Source of the DNA: Bradyrhizobium sp. ISRA430
GTDB lineage: Bacteria; Pseudomonadota; Alphaproteobacteria; Rhizobiales; Xanthobacteraceae
Direction of reading: 5' to 3'
Length of the DNA: 64,000 nt
NCBI RefSeq assembly: GCF_029909975.1
Contig: NZ_CP094516.1
Coordinates: forward strand, 3,968,001-4,032,000
A program made the translations under genes and the position numbers. A model generated the notes under the pieces. It ran no database searches and was not told where the DNA came from. It saw only the letters and a list, made by a program, of their open reading frames with translations. The first letter of the stretch is position 1. Every line of letters starts with the position of its first letter. Of this stretch, positions 44,240 to 52,061 are shown piece by piece.

Positions 44240-44263
44240 GCGGGACGGCCGGAGCCGTCCCGC
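44240..44263. repeat. Perfect 10-bp hairpin between parB remnant and helicase gene
   Basis: GCGGGACGGC-CGGA-GCCGTCCCGC lies 10 bp from the ParB-fragment stop codon, on its 3' side. It has no T run, so it is either a weak terminator or an mRNA processing structure. A shorter stem GGGACC / GGTCCC is next to it (44204-44230). Confidence 0.6.
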
Positions 44264-44272
44264 TCTGTAATT

Positions 44273-44715
44273 TCACTCAGCCGCGTCGAGTTGCTGCGGA
44301 TCTTCGTCGCCGCCGTTCTCCGGATCCTCGTCGTCGGCGAGAAATTCGGGCAGCGGGCCCGCTTCACCCTCCCGCTCCACTGGCGCCGCATTGAGATCAA
44401 CGAGACGCAGCGGCTCCGGCAACCAGCCCGAGCCATCGAGTAGACGCTCGGCCTCCTTTGCCATCCCAGCCTTCTTCAGATGGTCGATCAGTTGCGCCGA
44501 CGACTCGCCCTTGGCTTCCCGCACCGCCTCCAGAATGCGCGGCTTGGTAACCCGGCCGAGATAGTTGTCGACGGTCGGTCGCCAGCCGGCCTGCACCATG
44601 TCGAGCCCGACCGCGCGCGCCGGCACATCAGCCTGGTTGAGACGGGTGCGGACACCCTGAGCGGAGACGCGCCCCTGATTGTAGCGATTGGCGGGGCCGA
44701 AACGGCCGGCGGATG
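44273..44715 (-). pseudogene. C-terminal fragment of ICE ParB-like protein
   Basis: The fragment reads NASAGRFGPANRYNQGRVSA and ends with the typical ICE ParB tail, KEAERLLDGSGWLPEPLRLV and an acidic end. ParB-like nuclease genes of about 600-700 codons usually lie between ardC and the Strawberry-notch gene in these ICEs. Here only about 147 codons remain, directly after the ardC stop, with no start codon in frame. A deletion that joined the ardC end to the parB 3' end is the simplest explanation. Confidence 0.72.
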
Positions 44716-44717
44716 CA

Positions 44718-45656
44718 TTACGCGGCCTCCTCGTCGACAGAGGCGATCGGCCGTTGCTGAAAGCCAAGCAGGAAATCGGCGGCCTTCGACGCCGCGCTCG
44801 CCGCCCGTACAACGGCGCGGTTGTCCTCACGCAGCACCTCCAGCCAGGAGCCGATATAGTCGGCGTGGCGCACGGTCGGCACGATGCCAAGTGAAGCACA
44901 GACGAACGCACCCGCCATCTCCGCGACCAGTTCCTCGCGCGCGTAAGATTTGGAGCCGAACGACCCCGAAAGATCACGAGCAAGCCGGGAAACAGCTCCA
45001 CTCCAATGCGACAATTCGTGGAACGCGGTCCGATGCCAGTTGATCGGCTCGAAATACGCCGCTGGCGGCGGGACCTGCACAAAATCGCCGGTCGTATTGT
45101 AGTAAGCGCGCACTCCGCCAATCCGGAAGTCGGCGCCGGTTGCGGCGATCAGCGATTCCGCCTGCGGTTCGATCTGATCCGGTGGCGGCGGGACGACCGA
45201 GCCGGTGACGTCCTCGGGCAAGCCGTCACACTGCTCTATGTTGAAAACGGTAAAGCGCTTGAGAAACGGGATCGTGCCCGGCTCCTCCCCGGTCTCTGCG
45301 GTACGTCGACGCTCGTCCTCGGGAATGAAGCGATCCGCGTAGACAACGGTCGTACCTCGCTCTCCCTTCCTGACATGGCCGCCGAGCCCGAGCGCCTGAC
45401 GAAAGGTCAGCCAGCTCTGGCTGGAGAAGCCGCACTCAATAACGGCACCCCACAAAATCAGCACGTTAATTCCGGAATATCCCCGCAGCGTCGAAGCATT
45501 GCGCGGCATGGCGAGCGGCGCCTTGATTGCCGCCGTTCCCCATGGCTGCACCCAAGGGATACGGCCGGCCTCCAGTTCTGCGATGATCTTGTCGGTGATT
45601 TCAGTGTAAAGGCTCGCCCGGTCATCGCCAACGCGAGCTCGTGTGTGTCTGGACAT
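44718..45656 (-). CDS. ardC: ArdC-like antirestriction protein
   Basis: The 312-residue product has the N-terminal ssDNA-binding domain of ArdC (ITDKIIAELEAGRIPWVQPW, then GYSGINVLILWGA) and a C-terminal zinc metallopeptidase-like domain with HELSH at 213-217 and a further Glu in AREELVAEMAGAF. ArdC proteins protect entering single-stranded DNA from restriction during conjugation. The gene is complete. Its 3' neighbour parB is truncated. Confidence 0.93.
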   Translation of the reverse strand: MSRHTRARVGDDRASLYTEITDKIIAELEAGRIPWVQPWGTAAIKAPLAMPRNASTLRGYSGINVLILWGAVIECGFSSQSWLTFRQALGLGGHVRKGERGTTVVYADRFIPEDERRRTAETGEEPGTIPFLKRFTVFNIEQCDGLPEDVTGSVVPPPPDQIEPQAESLIAATGADFRIGGVRAYYNTTGDFVQVPPPAAYFEPINWHRTAFHELSHWSGAVSRLARDLSGSFGSKSYAREELVAEMAGAFVCASLGIVPTVRHADYIGSWLEVLREDNRAVVRAASAASKAADFLLGFQQRPIASVDEEAA

Positions 45657-46315
45657 CGCGGTTCTCCACGACAGGCGCCGGAAGTCTCTCTCCCGACCTT
45701 CGACCCGTCACGAGGAACCCGGTCCGTACTCTCACTCTCAATCTCGATGACGGCGCGCGGCCGGAAGAGAGTTGCACGCGCGGTAGACCTCGAACCGAAT
45801 GGGCCACGTGTCCGGCCCGTCTGGACAACCTGCAGCCCGATGCCGAAGATTATGAATCACGCCGCGCCCCCACCCGTCTGAGGGCCCACGGCGTCTAAGC
45901 GGCGAGGTGGTGGCGGGCGTGATCAGGAAGCTTTGTGCCCGAGGTGCACGGCTCCCGTCATTAATATGGAAGAGAAGCGTATGGGGCGGAGCCAAGCGGA
46001 GACCACTAAGGGTCGCGAGACCCGGCTAAGAGGCACCCGCAGGAGGGTCAGCATAGCGCCGACGCGTAGCGGCGGGACCCGGGACCGAGTGCAGTCGCGA
46101 GACCGGTTAAAAAGGCACCCGAGCTCGGGGCAGTGATAGCGACGCCGGAATGCAATGACGGCGGGACCCGAGAGCGAGTGCCTCCGGCGAGCGACTCAAT
46201 GCGGATTCGCATCTCATTGGTATCAATTTTGCTTTTGTGATAACGTCTCACTCGTGCGCATGTCTATGCACGGCGTGGGCATGTTCACTGAGAGCCAATT
46301 CTTACAGAGGACGAC
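45657..46315. other. Non-coding interval with degenerate tandem repeat
   Basis: No gene seen in 659 bp. Between about 46009 and 46200 a unit of roughly 80-105 bp occurs twice in diverged form: both copies have GTCGCGAGAC, AGGCACCCG and GGCGGGACCCG with GCGAGTGC or CCGAGTGC after it. The stretch nearest the small lysine-rich gene is AT-richer and probably holds its promoter. Confidence 0.5.
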
Positions 46316-46402
46316 ATGGCCAAGAAAGCGAAGAAGGCAAAGAAGACCGCGAAGGCAGCTACCAAGAAGGTGGCAAAGAAGACTTCAAAGAAAAAGAAGT
46401 AG
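46316..46402 (+). CDS. 28-residue lysine/alanine-rich basic protein
   Basis: The ATG at 46316 has AGAGGA 5 nt before it and opens a 28-codon frame, MAKKAKKAKKTAKAATKKVA and KKTSKKKK, then TAG. Over half of the residues are lysine, and the rest mostly alanine and threonine, like the tail of histone H1 or the bacterial Hc1/AlgP-type tails. Binding to nucleic acid is likely but is inferred from charge only. Its transcript probably ends at the terminator at 46523. It is far below usual gene-finder size limits. Confidence 0.6.
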   Translation: MAKKAKKAKKTAKAATKKVAKKTSKKKK

Positions 46403-46522
46403 TCGTATCGGCTACTGATATATTGCCGCCTCCGGGTCGAAACCCGGATGAAAAGCGAGACCTCCCAAAGGATATGAAGCGTCCTTTGCAGCCGTTTGGT
46501 ATCGCGGCACGCTAAGACAAGG

Positions 46523-46566
46523 CCGGGCCTTTGTGCAGGTGGCTGCTGCATAAAGGTCCGGTTTTT
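46523..46566 (+). terminator. Strong Rho-independent terminator
   Basis: A 16-bp stem, CCGGGCCTTTGTGCAG with CTGCATAAAGGTCCGG (two wobble pairs), a 7-base loop and then TTTTT. It is downstream of the lysine-rich small gene on the same strand. Confidence 0.9.
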
Positions 46567-46598
46567 CGTTTCTGCCCCCGCGAGGGCGTGACTTGCTC

Positions 46599-47210
46599 GT
46601 GCGCGCGGGATCGAAGCCGCATGGCGTGCGCCGTTGAGGCGTGGAGAAGAAGGGAGTGTTCGAAGGAATGGAGCCTGCTGGTTATGGCTCTCACTTGCCC
46701 GGCTTACCGGTGTCGGAAACGACTGGACCAAAGCATGCCGGGAAACGTCTCGAAATCGGGCGCCGCAGCCCGGTGGAGAGCGCAGAGTAAGGTGTGCATG
46801 GTGAAAGCTGTATTGCCTGAATCCCAGTTTCCAGTTGCCAAAGGGCTGGCCGTAGCGAACGCGGCTGACACGCTATGCCACGCGGGGCAAATCGCACCGG
46901 CCAGTGCAATCTGCCACCAGTCCGCGTGGGACGACCACCATCCCTGGGTCAAGGAGACGAATGGGACACCTAAACACACCGCAACTTCCTACACACGCAA
47001 CTACGGGATCGCCTGCAGCAGGCTCTTTCAAGGACCTGTATGGCGACGGAGCCGTCATAGTACCCAAATGCCCGGCGTAATGGCCGGGACAGCCGCCGCG
47101 AGGTGGACGATCGCGCGCATAAGGCCGGGTGACCGGACCGAAAGCGCCTCCGATCGGGGGAAGGACGATGCCGCTAAAAACGGCATTTGCAGTTCGCGTA
47201 GAAGAGATTC
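46599..47210 (+). other. Group II intron remnant (5' RNA part, no maturase)
   Basis: A GTGCG start at 46599 opens about 600 bp without a good reading frame. Near 47035 it carries GACCTGTATGGCGACGGAGC, coding in one frame for [12 protein letters not shown], the stretch found just before maturase genes in many bacterial group II introns. No reverse transcriptase frame and no domain V hairpin follow. Instead, the end of an OLD nuclease fragment begins at about 47215. I read it as the 5' part of a group II intron with its 3' part deleted. Confidence 0.5.
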
Positions 47211-47214
47211 TTCG

Positions 47215-48168
47215 ACGGAGAGGTTCTGCTGATGCAGGCCGCTACCATCCAGAGAAGAATTGAATCACTGCCGACTTTGTCGCGGTCGGGTATTCTGCCC
47301 CATCCTCCGTGATAGCGCGCCAAATCCAGGTCCAGGAGCGTGACATGCGGTATGCCAAGCCCATGCAGCAAACGCCAGAAATGATTGACGTGTCGCCCGC
47401 CTAAAGGCACGGCCGATATCGACTCGTCATCGACCAGGATTCCCTTGGCAGCGAGCAGCCGCGGCAATACGACTTCCTCGCTATCGCCCTGTCCGAGAAT
47501 GACGAAGCGCGAGAAATAGAGCTCCGGAAACGCCTGAACGCCCTCGCGAACGAACTTGAGCGCTTCTTGATCTTCGGGCAGCTCGATGCGCTTGACCACA
47601 GTTTTGCGCCGCTTGTTTAAACGCATGTACCGGATGTTCTCAGGCGGCACACGACGCATCAACGAAGGCGAATGTGTCGCAAGCGACGCCTGAGCGTCCC
47701 GACCGGTCGCGAGCTGCTCCATAGCCCTGACGACGCGCCCGAGATAGTGGCGACAAGCTATTCTCAGGCTCCTCTATCGCAATCATCGTGAAGATGGCCA
47801 GCCTCAGCTTGTCGATGTCGAACGCCTCGGCCAATTCCCCGCTGAGGACTTTGGCACCGATGTCATGCATCCCAAGCACGATTGACAGATACAGGATTGA
47901 TTGTTGTCCATCGCTCAGTCGCGAAAAATCGACGAATTGCTCGGGATCAGCGAGATAGTTGCCTATGTGCAAGCTGCCCCACTGTTCAGTCAACGCCGTC
48001 GTCATCCCCTCGATAGCGGCGTTGTCTGCAAGGGTTGAGCTGATCTCCGACGTCAAGCTCGAGACCTTGTCACGCTCTCCCGCCCAGTTCGCCGCGCGCA
48101 ACGCCCGTCCCAAAAGCGCGTTGGCCGAATAGGAAATGGGCGCCGCCGGATCGCGACGCGCATGGGTT
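47215..48168 (-). pseudogene. OLD-family ATPase/TOPRIM nuclease, truncated and frameshifted
   Basis: The ATPase part shows SYSANALLGRALRAANWAGE, FVDFSRLSDGQQSILYLSIV and the Walker B IAIEEPENSLSP. A frameshift follows at about 47752 (the other frame goes on HYLGRVVRAMEQLATGRDAQ). Then comes the D-loop-like LATHSPSLMRRV and the TOPRIM part RFVILGQGDSEEVVLPRLLA and LLDLDLARYHGGWGR. The N-terminal P-loop is missing, a stop lies just before the first recognisable codons, and the C-terminus ends at the intron remnant. Complete OLD nucleases can act in phage defence. This one is dead. Confidence 0.85.
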
Positions 48169-48234
48169 TAAGAGGCCGCCGCCGAGCTTGCGGCAGGGAG
48201 CTGACGAACTGAAGAGTTGCACGTGCTGTGCGGC

Positions 48235-48891
48235 TCAGTCTTCCCACAGCCATCCGCTGACCACGACAGCTGCAACCATCCCGGCGAGTTGGGCTACGAT
48301 GAACGCCGCGACACCGCCGGGCGCGATGCCAGCGAACGTATCAGACATCGAGCGCGCCACAGTCACCGCCGGGTTAGCGAAGGACGTGGAAGCGGTGAAC
48401 CAGTAGGCCGACGTGATGTAGAGGCCCACCGCATATGGCACTGCCTCGGATTTTCGAGCGACACACCCGAAGATGGTCAACAGAAGGCCAAAGGTGGCGA
48501 CCGCCTCCGCGAGCCACTGGCCAGCACCAGTGCGCACCGTGAGCGAACTTTGCCACAGCGGCTGTTCAAACATGAGATGTGCAAGCCACACGCCGACCAC
48601 CGCGCCTACAAGCTGCGCTGCAATGTACACGAGTGCGAGTGTCCAGCCGATGCGTCTCCTGATGGCAAATGCCAAGCTGACCGCAGGATTGAAGTGCGCA
48701 CCTGAAAGCGGTCCGAAGATCAGGATCAGAACGACAAGGATTGCCCCTGTGGGGATGGTGTTGCACAACAATGCCAGCGCGACATTCCCACCGGCGAGCT
48801 TCTGGGCCATGATCCCAGAACCAACAACAGCAGCCAGAAGGAACGCCGTGCCGATAAACTCGGCGGCTACTTGTCGGCTCCCGTGGACCAT
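48235..48891 (-). CDS. aqpS: Aquaglyceroporin of arsenic operon (AqpS-like)
   Basis: The 218-residue MIP-family channel has six membrane segments and two NPA boxes: HFNPAVSLA (68-70) and FANPAVTVARS (173-175), the latter followed by the pore Arg. In Sinorhizobium meliloti, AqpS in the ars operon lets arsenite made by ArsC flow out of the cell, replacing an ArsB pump. The same gene order is present here: no arsB or acr3 is seen. The start codon overlaps the arsC stop by one base. Confidence 0.9.
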   Translation of the reverse strand: MVHGSRQVAAEFIGTAFLLAAVVGSGIMAQKLAGGNVALALLCNTIPTGAILVVLILIFGPLSGAHFNPAVSLAFAIRRRIGWTLALVYIAAQLVGAVVGVWLAHLMFEQPLWQSSLTVRTGAGQWLAEAVATFGLLLTIFGCVARKSEAVPYAVGLYITSAYWFTASTSFANPAVTVARSMSDTFAGIAPGGVAAFIVAQLAGMVAAVVVSGWLWED

Positions 48892-49427
48892 CAGGTGGCC
48901 TCGGAGATGCGCGTGGCGCCTTCCATCTGCCCTATTTCACGGAGCTTGTTCTTGAGGGCAAGCTGGTCGAGCGACTGGATGGGCAGTGAGGCAAAAGCAC
49001 CGATCCGCTGGTTTAGAAGCCGGTACGCTTCCTTGAAGGCCGAGGCTACCTCGGCAGGCGTTCCCTTGGCTTCCGCAGGATCAGCAATCCCCCAGTGGGC
49101 TGTTGTTGGATGACCCGGCCAGATCGGGCAGGCCTCCGCTGCTGCGTTGTCGCAAACGGTGAACACAAAATCGATCTTCGGGGCGTCAGCCTTGGCGAAC
49201 TCATCCCACGACTTGGATCGCAGGTCGCTCGTCTCATAACCAAGGCTCTCCAAGAGCTGGATTGCATGAGGGTTCACCTGCCCCTTGGGCTGACTACCGG
49301 CGCTATAGCCACGGAGCTTTCCAGCCCCGACCTTGTTCAGAATGGCCTCTGCAAGGATCGAGCGGGCGGAGTTGCCGGTACAGAGGAAAAGAACATTGTG
49401 CGACTGATCCGACATGCCGACGCTCAT
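48891..49427 (-). CDS. arsC: Arsenate reductase ArsC (low-molecular-weight phosphatase type)
   Basis: ArsC reduces arsenate to arsenite. The 178-residue product has the phosphatase loop LFLCTGNSARS near the N-terminus, and CDNAAAEACPIWPG with further Cys residues, fitting the thioredoxin- or glutaredoxin-coupled ArsC class. I use the ATG at 49427, which overlaps the arsM stop by one base. The ATG at 49415 (MSDQSHNVLF) is an equally good alternative. A C-terminal extension of about 40 residues after the catalytic domain is common in rhizobial members. Confidence 0.92.
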   Translation of the reverse strand: MSVGMSDQSHNVLFLCTGNSARSILAEAILNKVGAGKLRGYSAGSQPKGQVNPHAIQLLESLGYETSDLRSKSWDEFAKADAPKIDFVFTVCDNAAAEACPIWPGHPTTAHWGIADPAEAKGTPAEVASAFKEAYRLLNQRIGAFASLPIQSLDQLALKNKLREIGQMEGATRISEAT

Positions 49428-50257
49428 CAGTTGCAGCAGCTCGGGGCGCAACATGCGGAGCCAGTGCTTGGCTTCACTGCCCGAATGGAGGCGCCCATGA
49501 ACTTCCCGTCCACCTCGTGGGCCATAGCGTCCACGTCGATCCCTTTGCCCGCCAAGAACTCTCGCATATCTTCCACCGTGTAAATTCGGGTCGGCTCGAT
49601 GGAAGGCTTCTCGAAGCCCACGGCCGTCAGTTTCGACGTGTACTCGTTCTCTTCGAGAGCGCCTGCAATGCAACCGACCCACAGCAGCATGTCCTTGCGA
49701 AGCTGCTCTGGGACAGCGCCCTTGGTCACCACGTCGGAGACAGCGAACCGGCCACCGGGCTTCAAAACGCGGAAGGCGTCACGCAGCACCTGGTCCTTGT
49801 CACCAGAGAGATTGATCACACAGTTGGAAATGATCACGTCAACCGAGTTGTCGGGCAACGGGATGCGCTCGATTTCGCCCTTGAGGAACTCGACGTTCTT
49901 GGCACCTGCCTTCTGCTGGTTCTCCCGAGCCAGCGAGAGCATCTCATCGGTCATGTCGAGCCCATAGGCCTTACCAGTGGGGCCTACACGTCGAGCGGAT
50001 AGCAGCACGTCAATTCCTCCACCCGAACCCAAATCGAGCACCGTCTCTCCCTCTTTCAGCTCCGCCAACGCAGTTGGATTGCCGCAGCCCAACGAGGCGA
50101 GCACAGCGGCTTCCGGCAGCTCGCCCGTTTCCTTGTCGGAGTAGAGGTTGGAAGTGATCGGACTGGCCCCCTCTAACGCAGGTGTGCCGCAACAGGAGCC
50201 TACGCGCAGGGCTGCCTGGCTATACTTCTGGCGAACCGCTTCCTTGATGTCGGACAT
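49427..50257 (-). CDS. arsM: Arsenite methyltransferase ArsM
   Basis: ArsM methylates arsenite with S-adenosylmethionine, giving volatile or less retained forms. The 276-residue protein starts at 50257 with a strong GAGGAGG ribosome site. It has the SAM loop VLDLGSGGG at 73-81, and Cys58 (SLGCGNP), Cys146 (ISNCVINLS) and Cys196 (WVGCIAGAL), the three cysteines expected for arsenite binding. A further cysteine cluster (SACCAPSCCN) ends the protein, as in many rhizobial ArsM. It lies between arsR and arsC. Confidence 0.94.
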   Translation of the reverse strand: MSDIKEAVRQKYSQAALRVGSCCGTPALEGASPITSNLYSDKETGELPEAAVLASLGCGNPTALAELKEGETVLDLGSGGGIDVLLSARRVGPTGKAYGLDMTDEMLSLARENQQKAGAKNVEFLKGEIERIPLPDNSVDVIISNCVINLSGDKDQVLRDAFRVLKPGGRFAVSDVVTKGAVPEQLRKDMLLWVGCIAGALEENEYTSKLTAVGFEKPSIEPTRIYTVEDMREFLAGKGIDVDAMAHEVDGKFMGASIRAVKPSTGSACCAPSCCN

Positions 50258-50285
50258 ATGGGCCTCCTCGGTGACGCAGTGGTGT

Positions 50286-50630
50286 TCAGGCGGTGATCTT
50301 GGTTCGTTTGCGCGCGGGCTTACACTCGGCGGCAGGCCTGCAGGTGACACCGCCGCAGCAGTTCTCGGTCATGTAGGCCAGCAGCGCGTTCATGGTCTCG
50401 TACTTGGCGGTGTAGATCATGGAGCGACCTTCGCGGCGCACGGTGACAAGCCCAGCGATCCGCAGGCGGTCGAAGTGGAAGGTCAGGGTGTTCGGAGCGA
50501 GGTCGAGTGCTTCGGCCACGGCTCCCGCAGGCATCCCCTCAGGTCCGGCCTGTACGAGCAGCCGGTAGACATCCAGCCGATTGTCTTGCGCGAGAGCGGA
50601 CAGGGCTGCGACAACATCCGATTTTTCCAT
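50286..50630 (-). CDS. arsR: ArsR-family arsenic repressor
   Basis: The 114-residue product is a winged helix-turn-helix repressor (NTLTFHFDRLRIAGLVTVRR as recognition region). Arsenite is probably sensed by C-terminal cysteines, ENCCGGVTCRPAAEC with Cys91, 92, 97 and 103, as in ArsR types that use a C-terminal site. It is the first gene of arsR-arsM-arsC-aqpS, with 28 nt before arsM. An inverted-repeat operator lies directly upstream. Confidence 0.93.
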   Translation of the reverse strand: MEKSDVVAALSALAQDNRLDVYRLLVQAGPEGMPAGAVAEALDLAPNTLTFHFDRLRIAGLVTVRREGRSMIYTAKYETMNALLAYMTENCCGGVTCRPAAECKPARKRTKITA

Positions 50631-50645
50631 ATTTCAACGATTATG

Positions 50646-50675
50646 GAAATAACGTGACAAGTCAATCGTTATTTC
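50646..50675 (-). promoter_or_regulatory. arsR promoter and candidate ArsR operator
   Basis: GAAATAACG (50646-50654) and CGTTATTTC (50667-50675) are a perfect inverted repeat with a 12-bp spacer. On the minus strand the spacer contains TTGACT, a good -35 box, and TAATCG or CATAAT lies 14-17 bp further on as a -10. The operator thus overlaps the promoter, as expected for repression by ArsR. Confidence 0.75.
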
Positions 50676-50843
50676 GAGAACTATGGAAGTATTTAGGGTT
50701 CCTCATGAGCGGCCTTAGACGGCCGAACAGGGCGTCAGTGGGTACCACGGGGGTTGGACTGTGGAGACGAGCCCCAGCACCCAGAGCGCTACAGGGGCCG
50801 CGTGGGCCCTTCGATGCGGGACGGGCACCGGGCAGTCTGGCTT

Positions 50844-51046
50844 CCCAAGGGACGGGAACAACCATGCGTCTGCGCCATCCGCAGCGCGACGAGCCTCAAC
50901 GTAGCTTAGGAAGCCCAAGCGTACGGCCTCGGGGTGGACAGGCACGACGCGCTCTGAAGCGTCCGCCTTGGTCCGCTTACCTCGTGCTTTCTTGGTCTCG
51001 AAATGGAGCAACGCCACGCCCGCTCGGCGTCAACCTTCACGTTGTC
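50844..51046 (-). pseudogene. Island integrase, C-terminal side fragment
   Basis: This continues the integrase interrupted by IS21. In one frame it reads HFETKKARGKRTKADASERV and VPVHPEAVRLGFLSYVEARR up to LFPSLG near 50844, typical of tyrosine integrases between the first Arg box and the HxxR box. The frame changes just after the IS21 junction (VKVDAER in one frame, VALLHFE in the next), so there is also a 1-bp frameshift. The HxxR and Tyr boxes are missing. The ars operon promoter lies only 170 bp away. Confidence 0.85.
51040..51046. repeat. IS21 target-site duplication, left copy
   Basis: CGTTGTC abuts the left end of IS21 and is repeated at 53804-53810. Confidence 0.93.
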
Positions 51047-51050
51047 TGCT

Positions 51051-51143
51051 GATTCCGATGATCTCGCCCGGGTGTACCGATTTGATCTCGCCCAGGATTC
51101 CGAGATGATCTCGCCCACCATTCCGATTTGATGTCGCCCGGGG
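51051..51143. repeat. IS21 terminal repeats, left end
   Basis: Four variants of the motif GATNTCGCCC followed or preceded by ATTCCGA occur in about 90 bp (for example GATGATCTCGCCCGGG and TTTGATGTCGCCCGGG). They are transposase binding sites of the IS21 end. Confidence 0.8.
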
Positions 51144-51306
51144 CGTGAGGCGTTCTGGCTGTCTGGTTTCTGGCATCGGCGAAGCCGCGTGGTCAATCTT
51201 GAATCGCGGCTCGACGGGCGGGTTTTTCTGTTGCTCCTGCTGTGGGCATGTGGGCAACGCCCTTCGCGTTGTCCAAGCGTAGCGGCATGTCCACAGCGCC
51301 ACAGGC

Positions 51307-52050
51307 TCAGGCCTTTCGGTCGGGTTTGCGGGTTCGCCGCATGCTTTCGCCGTTGAGATCGATCCGGTGGGCGTTATGGACCAGGCGGTCGAGGACGGCG
51401 TCAGCGTAGGTGGGATCGCCGATCAGCGCGTGCCATTGATCGACCGGGAGCTGGCTGGTGACGATGGTGGAGCGGCGGCCGTAGCGGTCCTCGAGGATCT
51501 CCAGGAGGTCGTGGCGGGCCGCGGCGTCGAGCGGCTCGAGGCCCCAGTCGTCGAAGATGAGGAGATCGACGCGGCCAAGCGCGCGCAACAGGCGGGAGTG
51601 GCGGCCATCGCCGCGCGCCAAAGCAAGATCGGTGAACAGCCGCGGGACGCGCTGGTAGAGCACGGAGCGATTGTCGCGGCAGGCCTTGTTGCCGAGCGCT
51701 GAGGCGAGCCAGCTTTTGCCGACGCCGGAGGGCCCGCAGATTAGCAGATTGGCGTGGTCATCGATCCAGCGGCCTTCGACCAGCATCGTCAGCAGGCTGC
51801 GGTCGAGGCCGCGTGGGGTGCGGTAGTCGATGTCTTCGACGCAGGCCTCCTGGCGCAGCTTGGCGTATTGCAGCCGCTTCGACAGCCGCTTGTCGCGTCG
51901 CAATGACGCTTCGCGTTCGAGCAGCAGCGCGAGCCATTCGGCGTGGCCGAGGCTTGCGGCCTCGCCGCCGGCTTCGATGTCGGCGAAGGCCTTGGCCATG
52001 CCATGCAGGCCGAGCGCGTAGAGTTGATCGAGGGTCGGATGCGTAAGCAA
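51307..52050 (-). CDS. istB: IS21 helper ATPase IstB
   Basis: IstB is the AAA+ ATPase that directs IS21 target selection. The start is a TTG at 52050, 7 nt after AGGAG (LTHPTLDQLYALGLHGMAKA). Of 247 residues, Walker A is LLICGPSGVGKSWLASAL, Walker B is VDLLIFDDWGLEPLD, and VTSQLPVDQWHALIGDPTYA follows. It begins 11 nt after the istA stop. Confidence 0.95.
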   Translation of the reverse strand: MLTHPTLDQLYALGLHGMAKAFADIEAGGEAASLGHAEWLALLLEREASLRRDKRLSKRLQYAKLRQEACVEDIDYRTPRGLDRSLLTMLVEGRWIDDHANLLICGPSGVGKSWLASALGNKACRDNRSVLYQRVPRLFTDLALARGDGRHSRLLRALGRVDLLIFDDWGLEPLDAAARHDLLEILEDRYGRRSTIVTSQLPVDQWHALIGDPTYADAVLDRLVHNAHRIDLNGESMRRTRKPDRKA

Positions 52051-52061
52051 GACGTGATCTC

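Noticed and set aside
47640..48113. Programmed frameshift in the OLD-family gene
   Set aside because: There is no slippery motif, and both ends of the gene are missing as well, so mutation is the better explanation.
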